64,000 bases of DNA. Origin: Verrucomicrobiia bacterium (lineage in GTDB: Bacteria; Verrucomicrobiota; Verrucomicrobiia; Opitutales; Cerasicoccaceae). The stretch is from contig JAUIHT010000009.1 in the NCBI GenBank assembly GCA_030432235.1, forward strand, positions 62,001-126,000, given 5' to 3'. Shown here in pieces: positions 1 through 8,172 of the stretch. Below the pieces are notes generated by a model. It worked only from the letters and a program-made list of their open reading frames with translations. It was not told the origin of the DNA and made no database searches. Both the position numbers and the translations under genes were made by a program. Position 1 is the stretch's first letter; the number at the start of each line of letters is the position of its first letter.

Positions 1-12
1 TTCTGCGTTTAC

Positions 13-282
13 TCACGCCAGCCCCTGCCCTTCCAGGTAGTCGCGCCCGGTGGCGGTCAGGCGGTAACGTGGCAGGTCGTGGCTAAGCTCCGGGCGGCGC
101 GAGGCGGCGAGCCCCTTGTCTTCCAGATAGCCAAGCTCTTTGATTAAGTTTGCCTCGTCGGCATCGTGACCGGCCAGGCGCAGGCCTTCGCGGATGGTGT
201 CCAGGGGAAGGCTGGCCGGAGAGGCCGCCTCCAACTGCAGGAGGATGGCGTGGCGGAAGAGTTGCCGTCGTTGCTTTCTCAT
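13..282 (-). CDS. Mu-like phage protein, VpaChn25_0724-like
   Basis: An 89-residue protein with a winged-helix-like pattern: helices in residues 1-55, then a short 'YLEDKGLA' turn and a C-terminal 'YRLTATGRDYLEGQG' stretch typical of wing-and-helix domains. I match it by memory to the VpaChn25_0724-like proteins of Mu-type phages, whose role is unknown. In such phages the gene follows a DUF2730 gene and precedes DUF3486 and terminase genes. The same order holds here on the minus strand, with the expected next genes lying beyond the left edge. The context supports the call more than the sequence does. Confidence 0.55.
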   Translation of the reverse strand: MRKQRRQLFRHAILLQLEAASPASLPLDTIREGLRLAGHDADEANLIKELGYLEDKGLAASRRPELSHDLPRYRLTATGRDYLEGQGLA

Positions 283-343
283 GGTTATGAATCGTTTTGA
301 ATATTGATAGGATTGAAGATGGCGGAGAAATGATGCCGTGTAA

Positions 344-694
344 TCAAACTGGCTCGTGGATGTGGCCGTGCTTGGCCAGCAGCTTGTCCGTCTTGATGGC
401 CAGTTCGTGCAGGCGCTGGTTGGCGGATTCGGTCGTGGCGATGAGCCGCGCCAGGTGCTCCGCGTTTTTATAAATCAGTGCGTGGACGGCGGCGAAGTCG
501 GCCTTGGTGTCCCGCTGGTGCTGGAAGACCTGGGCGCGGAGCTTGTCGAGCTCGACCAGGGTCGCGTAGGTCGTCTTCGGGTCGGGCTTCTCCTGGAAGA
601 CTTCGCGCAGGCGCAGGAGCATGAGCAGGCCGCTCAGCAGGGCCAGGCCGATGATGAATGCGCTTCCGATGGTGGTGGCGTGGTCGAGGGACAT
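344..694 (-). CDS. DUF2730-like Mu-type phage membrane/coiled-coil protein
   Basis: A 116-residue protein with one N-terminal membrane segment (about residues 9-27, 'GSAFIIGLALLSGLLMLL') followed by a long charged helix likely to form a coiled coil (about 45-110). This architecture and size fit DUF2730, a Mu-like phage family of unknown function encoded between lysis genes and the DUF3486/terminase genes. It lies between a holin-like gene upstream and a VpaChn25_0724-like gene downstream on the same strand. The gap to the upstream gene (695-802) is filled by short-period repeats. Confidence 0.6.
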   Translation of the reverse strand: MSLDHATTIGSAFIIGLALLSGLLMLLRLREVFQEKPDPKTTYATLVELDKLRAQVFQHQRDTKADFAAVHALIYKNAEHLARLIATTESANQRLHELAIKTDKLLAKHGHIHEPV

Positions 695-696
695 TT

Positions 697-735
697 CGGA
701 TTGAAGATTTAAGATGGTAGATTTCAGATTGGATA
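697..735. repeat. heptad tract, AATCTGA-like family
   Basis: A run with 7-nt periodicity upstream of the DUF2730-like gene. Read on the minus strand its units resemble AATCTGA and AATCTTC. It begins with the same 13 nt (CCAATCTGAAATC) as the tract inside rnhB at 59099-59133, so the two belong to one repeat family. It is one of two tracts in the short gap between phage-like genes. Confidence 0.65.
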
Positions 736-768
736 AAGACTCGCAGAGGGAACTTGGTCGGCTGGATG

Positions 769-805
769 TTTATTTCATCTTTCTGCTTTTATCTTTCATC
801 GTTTA
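769..805. repeat. heptad tract, TTTCATC family
   Basis: Units TTTCATC, TTTCTGC and TTTTATC repeat with a 7-nt period. The tract ends on the stop codon of the holin-like gene. The same unit recurs at 29151-29190, 29544-29582 and 48771-48886, so this is a dispersed family. Confidence 0.65.
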
Positions 806-1249
806 GACGCGGTTGTGCCCGGCGAGGGAGCCGCCGAAGTACAGGCCGATGATAGCGCTGAGCAGGTGTGTATCGAGGGGGGTCAGGGTGAGGCCGCGCA
901 GTTCGACCCAACGGATTTTCTCCACATCACTGGTAAAGAAGAGAAAGCCCTCATCCAGCTCCGGGTAGCCGACGAAGACCGGCAGGTCCGGCATCCACAC
1001 CGCCACGACTTTGGGCAGGACGACGATGGCCAGCACCGCCAGCAACGCGATGGCGCGACGGGTCCACTGGAAGCCCCAGTTTTCATAGCGGCGCGCCTGC
1101 TCGATGATGGAGGCCTGCTTGCTCAAGGCTTCGAGCGTGTAGAGGCGTTCGCGGCGCTTGGCCTCCTGGCCCAGAGCGATGAGCTTCATGACGCCGCCGA
1201 GCAGGGAGGAGCCCAGCAAGGTGGCAAGTTCGGTCGGGATGGAAAACAT
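803..1249 (-). CDS. holin-like three-TM phage membrane protein
   Basis: The reading frame is open to 1381, but the first 44 codons look non-coding, so I place the start at the ATG of 'MFSIPTELA' (148 residues). Three membrane segments are visible: about residues 8-25 (Gly/Leu-rich), 62-85 (Ala/Val/Leu-rich) and 125-145 ('LLSAIIGLYFGGSLAGH'). A charged amphipathic helix lies between the first two. This layout fits 3TM-type phage holins, which permeabilise the inner membrane at lysis. It is the first gene of a minus-strand set with DUF2730-like and VpaChn25_0724-like genes. No lysozyme or early Mu genes lie between it and corA. The shape is clear; the function is inferred. Confidence 0.5.
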   Translation of the reverse strand: MFSIPTELATLLGSSLLGGVMKLIALGQEAKRRERLYTLEALSKQASIIEQARRYENWGFQWTRRAIALLAVLAIVVLPKVVAVWMPDLPVFVGYPELDEGFLFFTSDVEKIRWVELRGLTLTPLDTHLLSAIIGLYFGGSLAGHNRV

Positions 1250-1490
1250 GGCGGGAATGAAGGTGTGTTTTGGTGTCGGCCGGCTGGCCTCGGTGATAGT
1301 TTTGCATGCATAGTAACATATAGGAAAAATAGTTACGGTTGGTTCTTTTGTAGATGTGGAAGCGTTTGATAGATTGGGCAAAAAAAGTGAAAATTTCTTC
1401 GTCCAAGGGCTCCCAGAGGCTTGTTACAAATGGACGACGATGGAGAATTTGCTTTGAAAAGAAGCGCCGAATTGGCTTCTCTGACGGAGC

Positions 1491-2585
1491 ATGAAGGTAA
1501 TCACGCGCCAAAAGTTTTACGATCGCGGCAAGGGCCTGACACCGGGCGAGCTGGTACGCGTCGCCAAGGGACACGAGGGCGAATGCGCCATCAGCGTGTA
1601 CTGCTACGGTCCCAAGACTTTCGAAACGAAGGAAACCTGTAGTGTGGAGGAGGCCCTGGCCCTGGTCGGCAAGACGCCGGTGACCTGGATACAGGTGCGC
1701 GGCATCCAGGACGAGCACCGCATCCGCAGCCTTTGCGAAGGCCTCGGCATGCACCGGCTCGCCGTCGAGGATGTGCTCTCGTCCGACAGCCGCTCGAAGT
1801 TTGAGGAGTTCGGGCCCAACCTCTTTGTCGTCTCCAAGGCTGCCATGATGAACAAGGAGCGCGACAGCATGACTATCGAGCAAATCAGCATCTTCCTCGG
1901 GGAGGGCTTTCTGCTCAGCATCCAGGAGGGCGACGAACCGCTTTACAATCCCGTCATCCAGCGTCTGCAGCACAGCACCTCACGCGTGCGCAACAGCGAC
2001 GTCAGCTACCTGCTCTTTGCGCTGCTGGACGTCAAAAACGACTACCTGATGAACATCCTCGACGCCATGGATTCCGACATCGTGGAAATCGAGGAGGCCA
2101 TGCTTAGCGAGGATAACGACGAAGAGGAGGTCGACATCGAGACCCTTTACCAAAAGAAGCGGGCCCTCCTCATGCTCATGCGCATCGTGCTGCCCATGCG
2201 CGACAACGCCAACCGCCTCGAGCTGATCGACCACCCGCTCATCCCCGACGAGAACCGCTACTTCTTCCGCGACCTGGCCGACTACTCGCGCCGCGCCGCC
2301 GACCGCGTGGAGCACGCGCGGCTCATCATGCAGAACATGCAGGAGTTCCACCACGCCGAGCAGGAGCACAAGATCAACCGCGTCATGAAGGTGCTCACGG
2401 TCATCGCCACCCTCTTCCTGCCGCTGACCTTTATCGCCGGCGTCTACGGGATGAACTTCAGCCACGACAGCCCCTGGAACATGCCCGAGCTGTACTGGTA
2501 CTACGGCTACCCGGCCTGCCTCGGCGTCATGGCCACCATCTTCTTCGGCTTCCTATTCTGGTTCAAGAAGCAGAAGTGGATTTGA
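1491..2585 (+). CDS. corA: magnesium/cobalt transporter CorA
   Basis: A 364-residue member of the CorA family, the pentameric inner-membrane Mg2+/Co2+ channel. The N-terminal two thirds is the alpha/beta cytoplasmic domain with the long charged stalk helix (about 250-300). The C-terminus has two membrane helices (about 303-324 and 338-358). The signature GMN selectivity motif is intact at residues 320-322 within 'GVYGMNF'. A Lys-rich tail ends the protein, as is usual. A GGAG sequence a few bases upstream supports the ATG. It is divergent from the phage-like genes and is followed by a repeat hairpin that may end transcription. Confidence 0.95.
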   Translation: MKVITRQKFYDRGKGLTPGELVRVAKGHEGECAISVYCYGPKTFETKETCSVEEALALVGKTPVTWIQVRGIQDEHRIRSLCEGLGMHRLAVEDVLSSDSRSKFEEFGPNLFVVSKAAMMNKERDSMTIEQISIFLGEGFLLSIQEGDEPLYNPVIQRLQHSTSRVRNSDVSYLLFALLDVKNDYLMNILDAMDSDIVEIEEAMLSEDNDEEEVDIETLYQKKRALLMLMRIVLPMRDNANRLELIDHPLIPDENRYFFRDLADYSRRAADRVEHARLIMQNMQEFHHAEQEHKINRVMKVLTVIATLFLPLTFIAGVYGMNFSHDSPWNMPELYWYYGYPACLGVMATIFFGFLFWFKKQKWI

Positions 2586-2588
2586 TCT

Positions 2589-2706
2589 GATTATCGGCTC
2601 GCGGTTATCAGTTTTCGGATATCGGTGAATTAAATCCGAGGCATTTGCAGTTTTGAGGAAAAGCCACACCGATAACTCATAGCCGAAAAACGACACCCGA
2701 TAACCA
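2589..2706. repeat. inverted heptad-repeat hairpin downstream of corA
   Basis: Left arm 2589-2627 and right arm 2665-2706 are both built of 7-nt units (left, for example GGTTATC and GGATATC; right, on the opposite strand, GGTTATC and AGTTATC). The arms are inverted copies around about 38 bp of spacer, so the RNA would fold into a long imperfect stem. It starts four bases after the corA stop and may serve as a terminator or RNA-processing site. No gene lies in the spacer. Confidence 0.7.
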
Positions 2707-2710
2707 GACT

Positions 2711-2854
2711 ATGCGCTGCTTCTACCATCCCGACTATTTCCTGCCGTTACCAGCGGGGCATCCCTTCCCGATGGAGAAGTTTCCTGTCCTGTTGCTTGAA
2801 GTTAGTTCATCGCACGTTCTGCTATTGCCCAATCTCCCAGAAACGCTGTCTTGA
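2711..2854 (+). pseudogene. 5' remnant of a histone-deacetylase-family gene
   Basis: The first 25 codons (2711-2785) encode '[19 protein letters not shown]' and onward, matching the N-terminus of the intact gene at 5592 in 65 of 75 bases. After codon 25 the frame becomes unrelated and stops at 2852-2854. Five of the ten base differences are synonymous, so both copies diverged while coding. The remnant keeps an ATG where the intact copy has GTG. It marks the left border of the insert carrying the transglutaminase-like gene. Confidence 0.85.
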
Positions 2855-2891
2855 CCGTAGAGGGATGGTAAAATCCACTTATTCGAATACG

Positions 2892-5465
2892 ATGAAGACG
2901 TTTCTTAAGCTCCAGTTTCTCTGCATGTATTGCCTCGCCCATTCGCTGGCAATTGGGGCACAGCCGATACCAGAGAGCTTGCTTGAGGCTGCCCCCATCC
3001 CTGACTGGGTAGACATCCTGGAAGTCACGCCACCGGAAGCGGTTCCTCATGCCGACCTTTCAGATGGAGAATATTTCCTCGACCTCGAATTGCAATGGCA
3101 CCTCCCGACACAAACAAAGTTCTTCCGAACGGTTGTCCAAATCGTAGGAGAAGCAGGCCTTGAGGAGAATGGCGAGTGGAGCTTCAACTTCGACCCGGAA
3201 TATGAGACGCAATATATTCACTGGGTTCGCATTATAAGGGATGGAAAAGTCATCTACGATTTTGATCTCGGATCGCTCCGTCTCTACAATACGGAGTCTG
3301 ATAAGGCCAGCCGCTTGCTTAACGGGAGCCTGACCGCTCTGGTAATTTTGGAAGATCTGCGTCCGGGGGATATCGTCGATGTGGCCTCATCCATCGCAGG
3401 CGAAAATCCAGCTTTTGGGAACGAGGCTGTGCTGCAACGCAGCCTGAGTTGGTCGGTGCCGGTCAGACGTCAACTGACACGGATTCTGGCAGACCCAGAA
3501 CAGCAGCTTAATCTAAAAACTTTTTTCGCGGAAGCTCCCCAAGAGTCCTTCTCCAATGAGACAGGTCTGCGGGAATTGAAGCTGGAACTCGAAAACAGCG
3601 AAGCCACACGCTCGGAAGGTTCCGTCCCTGCGAGGATCCGGGTATGGGACGCATTACACGTGAGCAGCTTTGACGGTTGGGCTGCCGTCGCTGACTGGGC
3701 TGTGCAACTATACCCGGCGGAGGCACCACTTCCGGAAGAGGTACAGGCTGAACTCAATCGAATCAAGGAAGGCACAGATCTAACCAAGGAACGCGCCAAA
3801 GCCGCGCTCAATTTCGTGCAGAGCAATGTTCGCTATCTCGGTCTGGAGATGGGCTATGGCGCCTATCGCCCCCGTCCCCCCGAGTTGGTCTGGCAACGGC
3901 GCTTCGGAGACTGCAAAGACAAGGCCTTCCTGTTGGTACAAATGCTCAGGGATTTGGGTATCGATGCCTACCCAGCCTTGGTGAATACCGGCTGGGAAAA
4001 CGGTATTACCGACTTCCTGCCTTCGCCGACCGCCTTCAACCATGTCATAGTTTGCGCGGAAATAGAGGGGGTGCATTACTGGATGGATCCCACCTACAAT
4101 CGGCAAATCGGGTCATTGGATCGTTTACCGGTCGATCGTTATGGCTACGCCTTGCTCGTGAGACAGGGAGAAAAAAACCTGACGCCTGTCCGTGACCATC
4201 CCGAATATCAAAACTCCATTTCCATCAAGACGAAGCTGACCATCGCCCGTCCCGGAGAAGCGAGTCACATAGAAATCATATCGCGCTACAGCGGAGAGGA
4301 GGCCGCTGATATACGCCGCTACTTTGAGACGACCTCACTCAACGAAATTGGCCAAAATTATACCAAATACTGGGCCTCGACTTACCCGCACCCGGAGCTT
4401 GAGGAAGCCATCAAATATGAAGAATTCCCTGATACCGGCGAAGTTGAAGTCCGGGAAAAATATCGAATTCCCGACGCCTGGGTTCCGGCATCGGATGAGA
4501 GCGACCAAAAATTGTATTTCGAGTTTTCAGCCCGCGCCATACGTGATTATTTAGTATACCCAAAGCGCATCGTGCGTCAGCACCCCTTTGCCGTCGGTGA
4601 TACCGTAAAAATCACTGAGAGATTCGAAGTTCACCTTTTCGAGCCATGGGACCCTGACAAATCTACCATGGAAATCACCGGTCCTGGGATTCTCTATACT
4701 GCCCGATCAACATGGGGACAAGTAGTCAATGCCGACTATGAATTTGAACGTAAACTGACAGAAATTGAAGCGAAGGACGTACTCGAATTTGAGTCGGCCA
4801 TGCAAGACATCTACGACGATAGTGGATGGGAGCTGAGTTGGGATCCTCACTTCGTCAAAAAAGTCGCTCCGACTACTGAGACCGCCAAAAAACTAGACAA
4901 CCCTATTGCGTATGCGCTCTATGGCGGCGGCTGCTTTATCGCGCTACTACTCTTCGTCCCTTTCATATTTAAGCAGCGACTCAAGCCGCCCAAAGTCATC
5001 CCTGAAGGAAGCGAGTATCTAGAGGGCATTGGCGGATGGCTAATACTCCCCTTGATTGGCTTGATCATTACACCCATAAGCATCCTGGCTGAAATCTTTG
5101 GCGAATCCCTGGTATGGATATTTTCTCAATCCCAGTGGCAAGCAGCCATGGAAACCCACAGCACCAGCTTAATTTGCCTGGTCGGCGTGGAATCGACCTA
5201 CAACGGCTTTCTTATGCTAACGCCAGCATTCCTGATTTTCTTTATGCTGAAAAGGCGTTGGTTTTTCCCTTACCTGATGATAGGCTACTATGTATTTCAA
5301 ATAGTCTTCCAGGGCATTGATCTAGCATGGTCCTCCTCGTTGAATATAGAAACGGACACCATGAGCGCAGCAACCGCTTCAACCCTCATCAGCTTCATCC
5401 CGGCCATGCTCTGGGCGACGTATTTCGGTGTGTCCAAGAGAGTCAAAGCAACCTTTCGTTCCTAA
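2892..5465 (+). CDS. secreted DUF3857/transglutaminase-like protein with DUF2569 tail
   Basis: I start at 'MKTFLKLQFLCMY', the first Met followed by a signal-peptide-like stretch; the frame is open further upstream to 2796. The 857-residue product has a DUF3857-like N-terminal half, then a transglutaminase-like core with the full papain-type triad visible: Cys341 in 'GDCKD', His384 in 'FNHVIV' and Asp399 in 'MDPTYN'. After a membrane segment near 672-694 comes a DUF2569-like block starting 'GIGGWLILP' (about 710) with four more helices. The domains suggest an envelope peptidase or crosslinking enzyme; the substrate is unknown. The gene is less GC-rich than its neighbours and sits in a segment bordered by duplicated hdac 5' ends, so it looks acquired. 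Confidence 0.85.
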   Translation: MKTFLKLQFLCMYCLAHSLAIGAQPIPESLLEAAPIPDWVDILEVTPPEAVPHADLSDGEYFLDLELQWHLPTQTKFFRTVVQIVGEAGLEENGEWSFNFDPEYETQYIHWVRIIRDGKVIYDFDLGSLRLYNTESDKASRLLNGSLTALVILEDLRPGDIVDVASSIAGENPAFGNEAVLQRSLSWSVPVRRQLTRILADPEQQLNLKTFFAEAPQESFSNETGLRELKLELENSEATRSEGSVPARIRVWDALHVSSFDGWAAVADWAVQLYPAEAPLPEEVQAELNRIKEGTDLTKERAKAALNFVQSNVRYLGLEMGYGAYRPRPPELVWQRRFGDCKDKAFLLVQMLRDLGIDAYPALVNTGWENGITDFLPSPTAFNHVIVCAEIEGVHYWMDPTYNRQIGSLDRLPVDRYGYALLVRQGEKNLTPVRDHPEYQNSISIKTKLTIARPGEASHIEIISRYSGEEAADIRRYFETTSLNEIGQNYTKYWASTYPHPELEEAIKYEEFPDTGEVEVREKYRIPDAWVPASDESDQKLYFEFSARAIRDYLVYPKRIVRQHPFAVGDTVKITERFEVHLFEPWDPDKSTMEITGPGILYTARSTWGQVVNADYEFERKLTEIEAKDVLEFESAMQDIYDDSGWELSWDPHFVKKVAPTTETAKKLDNPIAYALYGGGCFIALLLFVPFIFKQRLKPPKVIPEGSEYLEGIGGWLILPLIGLIITPISILAEIFGESLVWIFSQSQWQAAMETHSTSLICLVGVESTYNGFLMLTPAFLIFFMLKRRWFFPYLMIGYYVFQIVFQGIDLAWSSSLNIETDTMSAATASTLISFIPAMLWATYFGVSKRVKATFRS

Positions 5466-5591
5466 GCACAAACAGCCGGAACAGCTGCCTCACACGTTTC
5501 AGTTCTTCAGAGGCGGGCGTGTCCCCGCTCCCTATATACAAATCAGGCATAAACACCTTGTTCAAATGTCTATGAAACTTTCCTCCCGCTA

Positions 5592-6482
5592 GTGAAGTGC
5601 TTCTACCATCCCGACTATTTCCTGCTGCTGCCGGCGGGGCATCCGTTCCCGATGGAGAAGTTTCCCGAGGCGGCGTCCATCGTGGAAAGAGAATGCCCGG
5701 CGGCGGAAATCATCCATGTCGAGCCGGCTACGATGGAGCAACTCCTGCGCGTACACACAGCGGAGTACCTGGAAAAGATTCGCACGGACGGCCTAATCAC
5801 CTATGAGCGCAACCGACTCGGCCTGCCTCACTTCCCCGACCTGCTGGAGCGCTCTGCGCGGGAGACCAACGGCACCATCCACGCGATGTATGCCGCGCTG
5901 GAAGACGGCCTGGCCTGCAATCTCGCTGGAGGTACCCATCACGCCTTTGCCGACCGTGGCTTGGGGTTTTGCGTGCTCAATGACGTCGCCGTGGCCTTGG
6001 CGGAGCTGCGCCTGACTCAGCCGAACCTGCCCGTGATGGTTATCGACACGGATGCGCATCAGGGCAACGGCACTCACGCACTTTTACGCAACGACCCGCA
6101 CGCCTTCACCTACTCCATCCACGTGGGTAAAAACTATCCCGCAGCCAAAGAGCCAGGTGACTGCGACGTGCCCCTGCCCCGCTATGTGGAAGGCGACACG
6201 TACCTGCACGCCTTGACCTCCACCCTCCCCGAACAGTTCCACCGGGCCACGCCTGAGTTGGTCTTCTGGATTGCCGGAGCCGACCTCCATAGCGAAGACC
6301 GCTTTGGCCAGATGAAATTAACCGAGGAGCACTTCGACGAACGCGACCGCTTCGTGCTCGATATGGTCACCCGTTGGGAGATTCCCACGGCAGTCGTCTA
6401 CGGCGGCGGCTATCACAAGGGCGGGCTTACCGGCCGCATCCACGCGGAAACGGTCAAGCGCGTGGCGGAGTATGCCAGCTAA
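5592..6482 (+). CDS. histone deacetylase family protein (zinc amidohydrolase)
   Basis: A 296-residue single-domain arginase/deacetylase-fold enzyme of the class II HDAC/acetoin-utilisation type. These remove acetyl or other acyl groups from lysines, polyamines or small amides. Catalytic and metal residues are present: His116-His117 ('GGTHHA'), zinc ligands Asp154 and His156 ('DTDAHQGNG') and Asp231 ('GADLHSED'), and Tyr274 in 'GGGYH'. The start is GTG, whereas the upstream remnant at 2711 preserves ATG, so the current start region was probably remade when the cargo segment was inserted. The native substrate cannot be told from sequence. Confidence 0.9.
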   Translation: MKCFYHPDYFLLLPAGHPFPMEKFPEAASIVERECPAAEIIHVEPATMEQLLRVHTAEYLEKIRTDGLITYERNRLGLPHFPDLLERSARETNGTIHAMYAALEDGLACNLAGGTHHAFADRGLGFCVLNDVAVALAELRLTQPNLPVMVIDTDAHQGNGTHALLRNDPHAFTYSIHVGKNYPAAKEPGDCDVPLPRYVEGDTYLHALTSTLPEQFHRATPELVFWIAGADLHSEDRFGQMKLTEEHFDERDRFVLDMVTRWEIPTAVVYGGGYHKGGLTGRIHAETVKRVAEYAS

Positions 6483-6483
6483 C

Positions 6484-6512
6484 TTGACATGACATCATTA
6501 TGATGTCATTTT
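6484..6512 (+). promoter_or_regulatory. toxin-antitoxin promoter with overlapping palindromic operator
   Basis: A TTGACA hexamer at 6484-6489 and CATTTT 17 bp downstream (6507-6512) form a plausible sigma-70 promoter. Between and overlapping them is a near-perfect palindrome at 6489-6509, with 10-bp arms ATGACATCAT and ATGATGTCAT around one base. Such operators are typical of autoregulation by ribbon-helix-helix antitoxins. The expected transcription start is at or just before the ATG at 6519, so the message would be leaderless. Confidence 0.7.
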
Positions 6513-6518
6513 AGCATC

Positions 6519-6755
6519 ATGAATATAACATTGAGAGATGTGCCCCCTGAGCTTCACCGGCGGCTCAAAGAGAGTGCTAAGGCGAACGGTCGCAGCCTAA
6601 ACAAAGAGGCGATCAATGCATTGGATAAGCAGATTGCGCCACCTGCTTATCGGAACCAGGCATTCTTGGATAAGCTGGATGCAGACCGCAAACGAACCAA
6701 CGTATTTGTAAAACAAAAAGATCTGGAGAAAATCATTCAGGAAGGCCGTAGATGA
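6519..6755 (+). CDS. FitA-like ribbon-helix-helix antitoxin
   Basis: A 78-residue protein. Residues 1-45 ('MNITLRDVPPELHRRL' and on, with 'GRSLNKEAINAL') match the Arc/MetJ-type ribbon-helix-helix domain of FitA/VapB antitoxins. The C-terminal tail would wrap the toxin. It overlaps the PIN-domain gene by 4 bp. No Shine-Dalgarno is visible, and promoter spacing suggests a leaderless transcript. Repression through the palindrome at 6489-6509 is expected from the family. Base composition is lower in GC than the neighbours, consistent with mobility. Confidence 0.85.
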   Translation: MNITLRDVPPELHRRLKESAKANGRSLNKEAINALDKQIAPPAYRNQAFLDKLDADRKRTNVFVKQKDLEKIIQEGRR

Positions 6756-7138
6756 TCGTAGTCGACACGAACGTCCTTACCTACGTCCTTCTAAAAGGTG
6801 AATACGAGGCTGACTGTAGAAAGCTTATCGATTCAGATGCGCACTGGGCAGTCCCCAGCCTCTGGCGAAGCGAATTTACCAATATTCTTACTACTTATGA
6901 GCGAGTGGCGGGTCTGAAAAGAAACATGTCCCTCACGGCATTCGATAATGCGATTAGTCTAATCGAGGAACGAGAATATGAGATTCGCATAGAAACCATA
7001 CTCGACTGCGCCGCACGCACACAACTGAGCGGCTACGACGCCACCTATGTCGCCCTGGCTGAAGACCTGAGCGTCCCTCTCTATACCTACGACAAACGTG
7101 TGCTGAAAGCCTGTCCCGAACTGGCGAGGAAGCCCTAG
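6752..7138 (+). CDS. VapC/FitB-type PIN-domain toxin
   Basis: A 128-residue PIN-domain endoribonuclease. Acidic residues of the metal site are visible: Asp5 in 'VVDTNVL', Glu in '[10 protein letters not shown]', Asp in '[10 protein letters not shown]' and Asp in '[10 protein letters not shown]'. PIN toxins of this class usually cleave tRNA or rRNA and are neutralised by the cognate antitoxin, here the gene that overlaps its start. Its last codons overlap the 3' end of the convergent fcl gene by 4 bp. The fold and pairing are clear; the RNA target is unknown. Confidence 0.88.
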   Translation: MIVVDTNVLTYVLLKGEYEADCRKLIDSDAHWAVPSLWRSEFTNILTTYERVAGLKRNMSLTAFDNAISLIEEREYEIRIETILDCAARTQLSGYDATYVALAEDLSVPLYTYDKRVLKACPELARKP

Positions 7139-8085
7139 TTCGCGCGCATGGTGCCGCTTTCCTGCTCCTGCAGGAAGTGCGCGTAGGCATCGCGGATGCC
7201 TTCCTCCAAAGTAAACTTGGGCTGCCAGCCGGTGTTCATCAGCACGGAGCTGTCCATGAGCTTGCGCGGGGTGCCGTCGGGCTTGGAGGTGTCCCACTCC
7301 AGCTCACCCTGGTAGCCGATCACTTTGGCGACGGTCTCGGCCAGTTCCTTAATGCTCACTTCGGAGCCACTGCCGACGTTGACCCACTCCGGCGGATTTT
7401 CCAACGTGAGCAAGTGCAGCAGGCCGGCGGCGAGGTCGTCCACGTGAAGGAACTCACGGTAGGGCGAACCGGTGCCCCAGCACACGACCTTGGGCGCGCC
7501 GGCTTCCTTGGCTTCGTGGAAGCGACGGATAAGCGCGGGCATGACGTGCGAGTTCTCCGGATGGTAGTTGTCGCCGGGTCCGTAGAGGTTGGTCGGCATG
7601 GCCGAGTGGAAGAGCACGCCGTACTGCTTGCGGTAGTACTGGCAGAGCTTGAGCCCCGCGATCTTGGCGATGGCGTAGGGCTCGTTGGTGGGCTCCAGCG
7701 GGCCGGTCAGGAGGGCGTCCTCACGCATGGGCTGCTCGGCCAGGCGCGGGTAGATGCAGGAGCTACCAAGAAAGAGCAGACGCTGCACGCCGGCCTTGTA
7801 GGCGGCGTCGATGCTGTTGTGCGCGCTGGCCAGATTGACGTGCAAAAAATCCGCCGGGTAGGTGTTATTGGCATGAATGCCGCCCACCTTCGCCGCCGCG
7901 ATGATGACCACCTCGGGCTTCTCCTCTGCGAAGAACTTCAGCGTCGCAGCCTGGTCGCACAGGTCGAGCTCCTCACGGCTGCGCGTGATGATGTTTTCGA
8001 AGCCACGGGCCTCCAAAGCGCGAACCACCGCAGCGCCCACCATGCCTTTATGGCCGGCAACGTAGATGCGAGAGTTCTTTTCCAT
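7135..8085 (-). CDS. fcl: GDP-L-fucose synthase
   Basis: A 316-residue extended SDR enzyme that epimerises and reduces GDP-4-keto-6-deoxymannose to GDP-L-fucose with NADPH. The Rossmann motif is 'VAGHKGMVG' near the N-terminus, the catalytic Tyr/Lys pair lies in '[10 protein letters not shown]', and 'GSSCIYP' is the usual Ser-containing strand. Family-typical motifs 'ANNTYPADF' and '[11 protein letters not shown]' are present. It lies downstream of gmd on the same strand, so the two probably form one operon supplying fucose for surface glycans. A repeat hairpin lies in the gap between them. Confidence 0.95.
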   Translation of the reverse strand: MEKNSRIYVAGHKGMVGAAVVRALEARGFENIITRSREELDLCDQAATLKFFAEEKPEVVIIAAAKVGGIHANNTYPADFLHVNLASAHNSIDAAYKAGVQRLLFLGSSCIYPRLAEQPMREDALLTGPLEPTNEPYAIAKIAGLKLCQYYRKQYGVLFHSAMPTNLYGPGDNYHPENSHVMPALIRRFHEAKEAGAPKVVCWGTGSPYREFLHVDDLAAGLLHLLTLENPPEWVNVGSGSEVSIKELAETVAKVIGYQGELEWDTSKPDGTPRKLMDSSVLMNTGWQPKFTLEEGIRDAYAHFLQEQESGTMRAN

Positions 8086-8098
8086 GAAAAGGGTGTTT

Positions 8099-8165
8099 TA
8101 GTGCTTGGTGCTTAGTGCTTAGTCAGGCTGCGAGTCAAATAGGAACCAAGCACCAGGCACTAACT
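8099..8165. repeat. inverted heptad-repeat hairpin between gmd and fcl
   Basis: Left arm 8099-8123 is built of units TAGTGCT and TGGTGCT. The right arm 8143-8165 is the inverted form with units CACCAGG and CACTAAC. Together they would form a stem of about 20 bp with a 19-nt loop in the gmd-fcl message. It occupies most of the 87-bp gap between the genes. Confidence 0.7.
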
Positions 8166-8172
8166 CACTTCT

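Noticed and set aside
2786-5591. Classical transposon carrying the transglutaminase-like gene
   Set aside because: No transposase, no terminal inverted repeats; the borders are duplicated hdac sequence instead.
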